From positions 1,116,001 through 1,180,000 of the forward strand of contig JASISA010000025.1 in NCBI GenBank assembly GCA_031771865.1: a DNA stretch of 64,000 nucleotides, given 5' to 3'. The notes beneath the pieces are model-generated. The model saw only the letters and a program-made list of their open reading frames with translations. It was not told the origin of the DNA and searched no databases. The translations under genes were made by a program, and so were the position numbers. This document shows positions 55,306 to 64,000 of this stretch, piece after piece. Position 1 is the stretch's first letter, and each line of letters opens with the position of its first letter. This stretch comes from Nothophaeocryptopus gaeumannii. Lineage: Eukaryota; Ascomycota; Dothideomycetes; Mycosphaerellales; Mycosphaerellaceae.

Positions 55306-56330
55306 TCATACTTTCTCGACCCTCTCGGTACGAGTTGCTGACGTCTTCGGTTGCACACCCTGGAGCTTCCGAGCAACCTCCTCAGTCATATAGTCTTCCA
55401 CATTTAGTACATCAAATGACGGCGGCCGCCAGCAAGATCACACCGAACGGAATTGTACACAGAAAGACAGTCCGGAATGCCATCGAATACGCATGCTGGG
55501 CTGCCAGGCCAACAGCGTCAATGATTGTAGCATTGACACCAGGCATCGAAGAAAAGCTTCCCGCACGAACTCCTGCTAGCAGCGCCAGTACGCTGCTCTC
55601 AGGAAGACCTGCTTGAACTGCGACTGGAGTCACGTATTCTGACAGGTACTCCTTCAGCTCAGTGGACAAAATCCTGCTGTACATTGATGTTGCCAAAGCT
55701 TCAGCAGCAGTTCGGATTGCACCAAGGACGCCAGCGACAAGACCAATGTCGTCTGGCTCCCACACCAATGCCGTTGTGGATAGCGTCAGGATCTCGAAGT
55801 AACCGGCGGCTGCTGTACCGATCAAGAGGAAAGCAACCGTTCGGCCTTCTGTCGCCGGCGTAGCTGATGCGACAGCCGCAATAAGACCATCAAGAAGGTT
55901 CCGACCACAGTCATCCAGCTGGATCTTCATCCTTGGTAGATATCGAACGCCAAACTCAGCAGAAATCTGTCCGAAGAGCAGACCGCCTCCAACGGCACAG
56001 GAAAGCCAGCCGATCCTGATGACGGAAGTCGTGAATATCGCTTCGACCATGGTCGGCCAGATGACAGTTCCAGAATAGTACACCAGACGGGAATCAATAT
56101 CAGCGGCCCACCTGCATCGAATCGGAAGGACAAACCATCGCCCCAATCGAAGCACAAGCCACAATAGCATCATACTTCAAAATTCCTGAACAAACTCATC
56201 GGCATCAACGGATACTCATGCGGGCAGTACGCCTCCCAAAATCCAAAAGCAACTAATCCAGTAATCCCAGCCCACCAAAACCAGGAGAGCAGGCTAGAAT
56301 TAAGCAGCAGATGTATTAGACCATTAACCA
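55306..56330 (-). pseudogene. Decayed TRI12-family MFS transporter
   Basis: Remains of a 14-helix MFS efflux pump of the TRI12 (trichothecene efflux / siderophore-like) family. The conserved pieces fall in different frames. GLVAFGFWEAYCP and PLMPMSLFRN read from about 56280 to 56185. A segment ending VACASIGAMV is in another frame just after it. VIWPTMVEAIFTT through the last helices (PFGVILLAAAVI) reads within 56060-55412. The tail VEDYMTEEVARKLQG is one base out of frame, ending at a stop at 55306. Between GAMV and YYSGTVIWP lies an intron-sized 52-nt stretch (GTTTGT donor, CTGAT branch-like) that ends in TG, not AG. At least two single-base shifts plus this lost acceptor mean no full transporter can be made. 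The N-terminal half is not recognisable upstream. An unusual splicing pattern is less likely. Confidence 0.75.
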
Positions 56331-56862
56331 GCCTCGAATGGTTCCAAACGAATATCTAGAGTTTGCGGGGCCCCAGTCTCCTTGGTTGATATACCCATAC
56401 CCAAAAGTACTTCTGATCGATTTAGACCAGGTAGTTCCAGTATTCCGGGTCGGCATTGAAGGGCAGCTCGAGGGTAGCTGGTTGTGGCAGGATAACGATT
56501 CCCGCCATATGTGGTTACGCAAAGGCTGAGTGGAGAGGAAGCCATCCGAGGCACCAAACATTCAACAGCGTTTCCGTGCTGCTCATTTCATATGCTGTGA
56601 CTGCCCTACCTTTCGAGCTCAATGCGAGGAACCACTGTGTGAATGCAGCAATCTGCGCGTCACGTGCATATGGTTCTGCCTGTCGAGATCCGTGAAGTCG
56701 TCAGTAGAGAGGGTACGTACCTGTCGTACCCGCAGGTCGAAGAGAAACGGAATAAGCAGAGGAACCTCTTCACGATGAGACAGCCAACGTGACCGCTTTT
56801 CGCTACGATTCATTTCATGCAATGCAAGAATACCGCTAGAAAAGACACAAATGTCAGCTCAG
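56331..56862. other. Degenerate stretch upstream of the TRI12 relic
   Basis: Expected place of the missing N-terminal half of the transporter, but I could not recover it. Short fragments open on the minus strand (56316-56561) do not show a known motif. Probably decayed or rearranged DNA, plus the 3' UTR of the next MFS gene. Confidence 0.4.
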
Positions 56863-59019
56863 CTACCTTCCATCTCCACTCCTCCCAGGCCCTGCCTCAG
56901 CCTCTTTCATCTCTCCTTCCTCGCCGGGCAAGAAAATCTCGTGTCCACTGCCATTTCGTACTTTGAAACTCGCCACGCATCCGATGGAAGCGACTGTTGC
57001 GACTACCCACCAGGCCATGCCCACTATTCCTCGTTCCGTCCAGATACCAAACCAGTAGCCCGCTAGCATCGGACCGATTGTCCTGAAAGTCGCCGAGCAT
57101 GCGTTGCCAATACCGTGAATGGTCGCGAGAACGCTAGGATGAGGTGAACTGTTGTTGAGCAGGATGATCGAGGCTGGAAGCGCAAATGTTCGAGCTGCGA
57201 CTTGTAGGAACAAGACCCAGCTAATGCCGAGCCAGATCGTGGCGCCGCTTGCCGGCTCTGGCGGCGCGGATGTTGATGGTAAGAGAGCAAGATAGGGAGC
57301 TAGGTAATAGGCCAGCGGGAACAGGAAAAGCGACATTCGGAAGCATCGCATCAAACCGAAGCGCCCGTTGGCCCAAGGATAGAGGAGGAATTGCAGCGCA
57401 ACTCCAATGAATCCAATGATGGCCATGGCAAATCCAATGGTAGGGGGCGGAAAAGCTAATCCGGAGGAAAACTTGAACATGCTCCTTGGTCGCAGCTCAT
57501 CGTCCTCAGATTGAGCTCCAGCTTCCGGCACGAACTCTCGAGGCGTCGCGAGGAACAGAATCCAGAGATTGGCAAAGGCGCCCATGTGGAAGTCAAAGAT
57601 CGCAATGCTCAAAAGCGTCCATAGCACGTTGGGTGTCCATATCCTGCGGAACGGCAGTCTCTGAATTGGCCGTTGCTGCTCCTTCTCCCCTGCCGCTGTA
57701 AGTCTATCCATCTCTACCGAGTTGCGCTCCTGTCCTGACAGAAGTCCCTCTCTTTGCGTCTGCTGAAGCATCCTGTAACCCTGGTTCTTCATTTGCATGG
57801 CCTGCCCGTAGGCCTGTCGTACCAGGGTAACTGGGTCGAATTTCGAAATCTCCATCGGTATTCTCCCCTTCAATGTCTCCTCGAGTCCGACGTGCACGAC
57901 AACTGCTTCAATCAGAAGAAGCACAGTGCTGATAAGATTCGCCGCGGCGTACGGGTAGTCTCTCATCCAAGTCACTCCTTCCGGTCCTCCAAATGTGCTC
58001 TTTGGCCCAAACCACTCCGGGAGGTTGATCACCGGATCTGCCAGTACGCCAGCAAGTATGGGGCCTGCCACGTTGGCAAGATTGAAGGCTGCAGGGAGCA
58101 GCAAGAATGCTCGTGGATGCCATGGCTTTGGTGTACACTCAGCAACCATCGTTCGCGCCGAGCCCACCGTGCCATTGATTGCTCCACTTATGAACCTCCA
58201 AAACACGGCCTGGTTGTACGTCGTGCTGAAGCCCACGCCAATGCACCCGATGGCTGTACCCACCAAGCCGATCTGCAACACCGACTTCCTCCCCAGCATA
58301 GGATGGTCCGCCGCGCGTCCCCATAGTATACTCGTGATGATCTGCGCGGCAGTGAATGCGCCTTGTAATACACCGGCTTGATGTGAGATGGTCACATCAG
58401 ACAGCTCGCGATCGAAGCTCTTCAGCTGATGCACCATGAAGGTTTGCAGAGCAGCCATCTGGAAAAAGTCCACAAAGCGGGAGGCAGCAAGAATGGCCAG
58501 CTGGCGCTTGTTGGGCATGTTGCCCCATGTTGGCTTAGGCGGCGGGAATGTAGCTGGTGCTATCGGATTGCCATGCATTGTCTCATCCCCCTCGTCCAAA
58601 GGCGTGGATGCGCCTGTCGGCAGCATGGGTTCGTCGGAGATGATGTTTGGCTCGAACTGCTGTCGTGAGAAGGACTGCGAGCGGCGTACCGCTGGCATGA
58701 CGTGCCCATTTTCTACAGCGGCCGGAGGCCACTCGTTCGGCCGCAGATCGGGCGTCGTCTTGGAGAAGTAGGGGTCGTTGGGGTTGTATGGCGAGTCCGG
58801 CGGGCTTGCGTTGGGCTTGGGTGGAAATGTGAAAGTGCTGTTCGTCGGCGTGCTGGGGGTGTTGTTGCTTATGTGTGAGTTTGAATGTTCGGGTCTGTCG
58901 GCGGTCTGGCGATGCGGCGGTATGTGGTCCTGCTGGCGGAAAGCATCGGATCCCAGACGGCTGCGGACGTGTGAGGGGATGGTGTGCCTCGAAGTGTTGC
59001 GCTGATGCGGTGCTGCCAT
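56863..59019 (-). CDS. MFS transporter, DHA1-like
   Basis: Major facilitator superfamily proton-driven exporter. A single exon encodes 718 aa from ATG 59019; the open frame reaches back to a GTG only. Residues about 1-175 are disordered, rich in P, S, N and T. The membrane domain begins near KRQLAILAASRFVDFF. The motif between helices 2 and 3 is WGRAADHPMLGRKSVLQIGL, the usual MFS motif A with a modified middle. About 12 hydrophobic helices follow, with a charged central loop of about 110 residues containing KFDPVTLVRQAYGQA and a Q-rich linker. A second set of helices includes MAIIGFIGVALQF and LHGIGNACSATFR-like loops near the end. The overall type matches fungal DHA1/ZIFL-like or peptide-exporter-like transporters. 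The substrate cannot be read from the sequence. It lies next to the TRI12 relic but is a different family and not its other half. Confidence 0.88.
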   Translation of the reverse strand: MAAPHQRNTSRHTIPSHVRSRLGSDAFRQQDHIPPHRQTADRPEHSNSHISNNTPSTPTNSTFTFPPKPNASPPDSPYNPNDPYFSKTTPDLRPNEWPPAAVENGHVMPAVRRSQSFSRQQFEPNIISDEPMLPTGASTPLDEGDETMHGNPIAPATFPPPKPTWGNMPNKRQLAILAASRFVDFFQMAALQTFMVHQLKSFDRELSDVTISHQAGVLQGAFTAAQIITSILWGRAADHPMLGRKSVLQIGLVGTAIGCIGVGFSTTYNQAVFWRFISGAINGTVGSARTMVAECTPKPWHPRAFLLLPAAFNLANVAGPILAGVLADPVINLPEWFGPKSTFGGPEGVTWMRDYPYAAANLISTVLLLIEAVVVHVGLEETLKGRIPMEISKFDPVTLVRQAYGQAMQMKNQGYRMLQQTQREGLLSGQERNSVEMDRLTAAGEKEQQRPIQRLPFRRIWTPNVLWTLLSIAIFDFHMGAFANLWILFLATPREFVPEAGAQSEDDELRPRSMFKFSSGLAFPPPTIGFAMAIIGFIGVALQFLLYPWANGRFGLMRCFRMSLFLFPLAYYLAPYLALLPSTSAPPEPASGATIWLGISWVLFLQVAARTFALPASIILLNNSSPHPSVLATIHGIGNACSATFRTIGPMLAGYWFGIWTERGIVGMAWWVVATVASIGCVASFKVRNGSGHEIFLPGEEGEMKEAEAGPGRSGDGR

Positions 59020-61067
59020 GCCCAGCGGAGGGAGCTGGCTGGGTCCCCTCAATAAGCGGACCACCTCAGGCCTTCAGACGTCAGGTGCGATCACCAGGCC
59101 CAGCAATTGAGTGCTCTTTTGGAAGGAGCAGCGCGCAAGGAACAGCGGCTGATTAACACGATCAGATCTGATGTGCCGGACTGGTGTGGTGATGTGCTTC
59201 GGCAGTTGTGTGCTAAGAACAGAAACAGTACTGTACATCCAATGCGCAGACACAGTCAATGGTGGTTGCTGTTGCAAGCTGTCTGCCCCGGCAGCAGATG
59301 CGAGTAGAAGTGAGATAGCACTGACGGACAAGAGTGACCCGCAACGCCTTCACCCTGTCCAATGCCTATGCCTCCCGGGAGTTTGCACAAGGGAATCAAA
59401 GAATAGCACAGACTGAGCCCCTCCAGTCTGCGTACCAGCGTACGTGTTGTCAGTAGTCAGTGGCAGTGGCAGTGGCAGTTGCGTGGTGACTGCTGCTTTG
59501 GCTCGCGCTCACTCCGTCCGGAACAGCTTGCGCAGTGCCGCGTACTCTTGTCCAGCTTCGCGTGCAAGATCTGCTGCTGGTCCTGCTGCTGGTGCTGCTG
59601 CCGCTCTGCTGCTACTGCTGGAAGACAATGACCGATGACAGCGCCTCGTTGGTGGAACTCCACTCTCTCGTCTCCCCAGCGAGCATGTCCTTGCTGGTGG
59701 TGGGACAGAGCCGCGAATGCCAAGCAACAAGTGCATTTCTGCCCCTGCGACTCGATGCACGCGAAGACCGACAGCGCGCATCAGGTTTGCAGGACGTCGT
59801 TCTGGTTCTGGGACGAGGAGCCGCTGTGACAGGAGGGGTGGCGTATCATCCGTCGGCTCACGGCAGTCGAGCAGACTTGGCGCCAAGGCGGACAGGGGCA
59901 GTGTGGTCCCGCGTTGGCGTGTGGCGTTGACTTTATATCCGATCGCACGGATGACCTCCTGCCTTCTGCATCCTCGCCCCACCATCACATTCACATGGGT
60001 CTGTCTTTCACTTGCTGTTGTCTTGCATCTGTCTCTTCTATGCCTATTCTTTTAAGCACACAACAAAGAGGAAGAGCTCGTCCCAGTGGCGTCCTCAGGC
60101 GGCCGCGTTCTGAATCGCACAAGCAGACCTCATGACACCCGTCACATCCAATTCGGATTAAGCCCTGTGTAGCATTGGCCGTTTCTGGTGAACGAAACAC
60201 TCCCACGGTCCTCTCAATCACTGTGCCCCCTCCCATACCATTGTTTCCGAGATCCGCTACCGGCGTAAGGTTGAAATTGAAAATCTCTCGTCTCCTGTTT
60301 CCTCTTGATCAAAATCGCACAAGTTTCGGCCTCGTCCGTGGTTTGTCCGGGGGCGCGCTGTATCATGTCTAGTAGTGTCAGCCGGCGATAAGTTAGCCAC
60401 CTCAGATCAGTGATCCTTTGCTTCCGATGACGGGGGGATGATGGACGGTCCGGATGATGGAATGGTACGGGCTGTGTTGTACGTGCCAAGTTGCAGTAGT
60501 GAGGTGAGGTGGTGCAGCACTGTCAGCACCCGAGAATTGGGAAAAGGAAAATTGAAACACTGAAAGAGTCTCCCAGATTCTTGTACTTCTACTAACCCGC
60601 AGTGATCATCCAGGAATACGAATGTGCGGGTGAGCTACCCATTTGATGTGAGTCGTGGTTGGCTGAAATACGAAGTGATGAACTGTACGAGTCGACCACA
60701 GCCACCGATAGGAGATGCGTACCGTGCAGATATCCCTCATGAATGAACTGATAGATATGCAAGCCTCAATCACTTATGAAGCTCATTGATCAACTAGCAA
60801 ACACTTGCTATTTACAAGTGCAACTCCGCCAGAATACTGTTCGCTGAAGTGCCAGGTCACCAACCGTTGAAGATGCTCATATGCCACGCCGACAAATGCT
60901 GTGTCCCTCTGCCGACTCTATAAAATACCCTAGAACGCCATGCCCATGATTATAAAAAAAGTTGTCACTGTCGAAAACGTCTGCGGCAAAGGCGGCCAGT
61001 GCTGTATCCAAAGCGTACCGTTCGTGAATGGTAAAGATGCGTATCAGGTCGCCTTCGCCTTTGGGAG
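59020..61067. other. Intergenic, MFS promoter and arylsulfotransferase 3' side
   Basis: About 2.05 kb. Contains the MFS promoter at the left and a TGGCAG triplet repeat at 59461-59478. Frames of 112-161 aa at 59500-60050 overlap on both strands and have no motif. No gene recognised. Confidence 0.55.
59461..59478. repeat. 6-bp tandem repeat (TGGCAG, three copies)
   Basis: Three perfect TGGCAG units, about 440 bp upstream of the MFS start codon. Confidence 0.85.
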
Positions 61068-63160
61068 TCAGGAGAGGATGTCATTTCCAGTATGGTTGTA
61101 GTCCTCTTCCTTCTGCCGCACCTGCGCATATCGACCGAGATTAAGCTGCGATTGTAGCAAGCTGATCGGGAGTGCCTCCTGAACTTTTTGCCAGCCTCCG
61201 TTGCGCAAGAATAAGAACCCGAAAATGACAGCCATGACACCCAGCATCAAGCCAACACCTGCTGCGAGGGAGTGAGCTTTTGTTCGACCACCGCTGGTGC
61301 TGCTCCCGCCCAAGCTGATCAAGCTTCCTGTGTTCGGCAGGTCCATGTAGTAGTGGCTGGTGTTATATCCACGGTGGGTAGAGAGCTGTTCTTGTGGCAC
61401 TGAGTTTTCAACCTCGTACGGTACCTCCATCTCGGGAGGCACTCTTTCTGCATAGCTGCACCCGAGGTCATCGCAGAATGGCCGTAGCCCTACGCTGGGC
61501 ACAAAGGATCTGGTCACAACACTGCGTTCTAGCGGATGGCCCTCTCCATCCAGAGCCTCGGCGTACGCCCACTGCGCGAAACTCTCGATATGGAATTCTG
61601 TCTCGAACTTGGTCTTCCAAGTGTTTCCAGCATACTCCCAAGGTCCGTTGGCACTGTCACTGGTGTAAAAAGTCCAGCTCTTGACCTCTGTTGCACCGTT
61701 CCATGACACCCAGAAGCCGGTCTTTTCCTCTCCACTCAGACTGTATGTCCACAATGCGGGCTTCGTTACCGGCTGTGCGGTCCAGTTGTACTTGTTCGAC
61801 CTGTATATCATCACATTCGAGGCTCGTTCCGCAACTTTGGCATACATGACAGTTTCGCCGTCGGCTGTGTGTTCCGAAAAGTACGCATGTTCGCCCCAGC
61901 CAATGTGACATCCCCCATTGGGAAGTAGCTGCATATTGCCCTGCGACGTTGACAGCAATCCTCCTTCCGGCTCCGGTGCTCCCCATTCCTTCACCATCGT
62001 TGCGGTCTCCTGGCTGTGGTCGATCGAAATGATCCAGCCATGAGAAAACTCGCTACTCTGGTTGTAGTTGTTGCTTGCATTGTCGTAAAATGAGAAGACT
62101 GTACGCGTGTCGTTCTCGGATATCCAGCGAGCGTGATGCTGGTAAGAGAATTGAAAGTTCGTCTGTCTGAAAGTTGGGCTGTTGCCTCCTAGCTGCCACA
62201 TTATGCTGCCATCTTTGCCGGACAATTTGTAGATTGCGCTGGTATGGCGGGCCGAAATAAGATAGTCGCCGTCTTCGTTCTTGTCGATCGAATTGATATG
62301 GAAGTAGTCCCAGGGCTCCTCCTCGTGCAGACCCGTCCCGCTCGTATCAGTCGATGCGGGTAACGTCCACGCTTCTGAGGGATCCACATGGTCCAATGAT
62401 CGCCATTCAAACACCACTCTCCCAGTGTCAATCTCGACCTCCTGGAACACGCCTTCCACTATCCACCCCATGCCATTGTGCACATTGAACCTCGGGTTGG
62501 TCATGAGATCGTACTGTCGGGGCTGATAGACCGTGATGAGCACAGTAGTCCCATCCGAGTGAGGAGTCATCCTGAACTCGTGCATATCGCTGCTTGCGCC
62601 TGCTCCTGAGCTCTCAATCCGGGCCACCTCTCGGTATCTCTGGTCCATAATGACTCCATGACCACGCGCAAAGCCTTGGTGCTGTTCTCCTTCAAAGTAG
62701 CACAAGTGGTCCTTTCCTTTGTATTTGCATACTCGTGGCGTATGGGCAGTCTTGGGACCGCCTTCTCCAGCTCCAGAGTACACTAGCTCGCCGGTGTTAT
62801 CGTAAATGTACGGACCAGGATCGACGTTTCGGTACGGCGCGAAGAAGATGTATCCTGGCGAGACGAGTTCGGGTCGCAAGACCATAAAATCGATGATTGG
62901 CGCATGAAGGTCAGGTCTCTGTTCGTATTGCCATGTGGTCAGTGAGGGATCGGTACCAAATCAAGGCAACGCCAAGGACGGAAGGCTTTCAGCCTCCCAA
63001 GCCATGGACCTGAACTTACCGACTTAAACTGATGGGTCGGAGACGTCTCATTGTTTAACTGTGCTGCCACTGGCAGTGGAAGAAGTGGACAAAGTGAAAG
63101 AAGAGTTGCGCATCGCCATGCCAGCCCGCCCAGGGATGTGCGCGAGGGAAGGAGCGGCAT
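61068..63160 (-). CDS. Membrane-anchored arylsulfotransferase-family protein
   Basis: Protein of the fungal arylsulfotransferase (ASST) family, a beta-propeller group whose fungal members have no tested activity. Two exons, 63160-63020 and 62918-61068, with a 101-nt intron (GTAAGT donor, GAACAG acceptor) give 663 aa. Exon 1 encodes a signal peptide (LLSLCPLLPLPVAAQ) and the junction restores FKSRPDLHAPII, a family hallmark. Landmarks: PGYIFFAPYRNVDPGPYIYD, GHGVIMDQRYREVARIES, DYFHINSIDKNEDGDYLISARH, and WQLGGN. Histidine in the HINS segment is where the bacterial enzyme has its catalytic His. Near the C-terminus a hydrophobic helix (GLMLGVMAVIFGFLFL) followed by a basic-then-acidic tail of about 40 residues predicts a type I membrane protein. 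Several N-x-S/T sites lie in the luminal part. Function beyond the family name is unknown. Confidence 0.88.
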
Positions 63161-64000
63161 TCGGGCTGCGCACGGGGGGCGACGCTGCCTCGTTTATGTG
63201 CTGTATGGGCGATGGAGGGCAGTCGTGTCCGGGCACCGGGTCGCTGCGATCACGCAAGAGATCTTGCAGGTGACAACATTAGAGCCACGCGGGTGTGGAC
63301 TGCGGGGGATGGTTTGGCTGTTGATGTGCCGGCCCGCTATCTGCGCATCATGTATTATACAGTAGTGAATGTAGAGAGTGTCTGGAAGCTGAAAAGGAGG
63401 GACCGGGAAGAGACGATGTAGTAGTTACAGAAGTGAACAGAAATGCGGCGAGTGCCTGAGGAAGCATGCTGCACCCGAAACACAGAGAAGACAGGCATCG
63501 AGCAGCAGGAGACTACTGACGTCCGGGGACTGGCATGCGCCAAGACGGAGACATGCCTTTTGCGCTCCTACGCGTGGCTCCTTATGGCTGAGAGGGCGGC
63601 AGAGTCGATGCCGTGAAGGGAGCTCCAAGCGCCTTCTCCTCCTGAATGACGGGGGCCGCGTTCGGCAACGGGCGCTTCAGGAGCTGGTCATCGCAATTCA
63701 CAGCCATCCATGTCCAAATGCGCCTTGCGAACGCCTCCCTAGCAGGGCCAGCGCCAAATTGTCGCTTCAAAGTTGCCATGTTTCGGAGTTGAGCGCTAAG
63801 TTTCATCCTCAGCGAAGTGGCAACATCATCAATCCACAACACTACTACTAGTGATGAGCTTCTGCTCGAGTTCCACCGCCGAACACCTTTCGAGTTCGAG
63901 CGATTGCGGGCCTAAAAATCGGTTGTGTCGTCACTCTACACGGACCTGCGTCAAGCAAGTCGGCTGCAGCGTTGTCCTTGCAACCCATGTCCACGGTCAC
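63161..64000. other. Right edge, arylsulfotransferase promoter and unassigned frame
   Basis: The first few hundred bases are the promoter of the arylsulfotransferase-family gene; a TATAATA (minus strand) at 63353-63359 lies about 195 bp upstream of its ATG. A minus-strand frame at 63582-63842 (86 aa) could be the last exon of a gene that continues beyond the window, but it has no motif I know, and I do not call it. Confidence 0.45.

Noticed and set aside
56331..59019. The intact MFS gene as the other half of the broken transporter
   Set aside because: It is a complete transporter of a different MFS family with its own start and stop.
59509..59994. 161-aa and 131-aa frames on opposite strands
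   Set aside because: Mutual shadows over a repeat-bearing promoter region; no motif.
45612..63160. A secondary-metabolite or degradation gene cluster
   Set aside because: No polyketide synthase, peptide synthetase, terpene cyclase or pathway regulator is present; the neighbours are mixed housekeeping and secreted genes.

Overview
This window is a stretch of nuclear DNA from a filamentous ascomycete (Pezizomycotina). A white-collar-2 photoreceptor partner, an NCE102/MARVEL protein, a fungal SNF1 kinase, secreted plant-wall enzymes, a phosphoketolase, short 48-62 nt introns with CTAAC/CTGAC-type branch sites, and many long single-exon genes all point that way. Within that group the style suggests Dothideomycetes, but this is inference. 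I recognise no tRNA, rRNA, CRISPR, virus or intact transposon.

Layout. 1-2 kb: no gene. 2-4.2 kb (-): mitochondrial D-lactate dehydrogenase. 5.2-6.8 kb (-): wc-2. 7.9-11.9 kb (+): RAD50, divergent from wc-2. 14.2-15.6 kb (+): secreted GH5 exo-beta-1,3-glucanase. 16.4-20.5 kb (-): a very acidic, disordered 1353-aa protein of unknown function. 21.7-25.5 kb (-): sterol glucosyltransferase-like protein. 26.3-26.7 kb (-): a doubtful small gene. 26.7-27.3 kb (-): NCE102-like four-helix membrane protein. 28.5-31.1 kb (-): SNF1/AMPK alpha. 33.2-34.6 kb (+): MYND zinc-finger gene broken by an in-frame TAA. 36.4-37.9 kb (-): RING-finger protein. 38.7-39.8 kb (-): Rab-type GTPase with a loop insertion. 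40.3-42.1 kb (-): PAF-acetylhydrolase-like esterase. 42.1-45.6 kb: gene-poor. 45.6-48.5 kb (+): secreted GH3 beta-glucosidase, convergent with phosphoketolase at 48.7-51.3 kb (-). 52.2-53.3 kb (-): secreted feruloyl-esterase-like protein, divergent from mitochondrial 1-Cys peroxiredoxin at 54.3-55.2 kb (+). 55.3-56.3 kb (-): decayed TRI12-type transporter. 56.9-59.0 kb (-): intact MFS transporter. 61.1-63.2 kb (-): membrane-anchored arylsulfotransferase-family protein.

The genes do not form an operon or an obvious secondary-metabolite cluster. A loose theme is carbon use: beta-glucosidase, exo-glucanase and esterase release sugars and aromatics, phosphoketolase and D-lactate dehydrogenase act downstream, and SNF1 is the general switch for alternative carbon sources. 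These links are functional inference, not shown by the sequence. Multi-exon models were built by hand from splice signals and frame continuity, so coordinates are exact for the open frames but predicted at the splice sites. The most informative oddities are the two broken genes (MYND and TRI12), the divergent wc-2/RAD50 promoter with paired GATC boxes, the unknown acidic protein with twin GFFG motifs, and the Rab GTPase insertion. I found no clear new multi-gene system.
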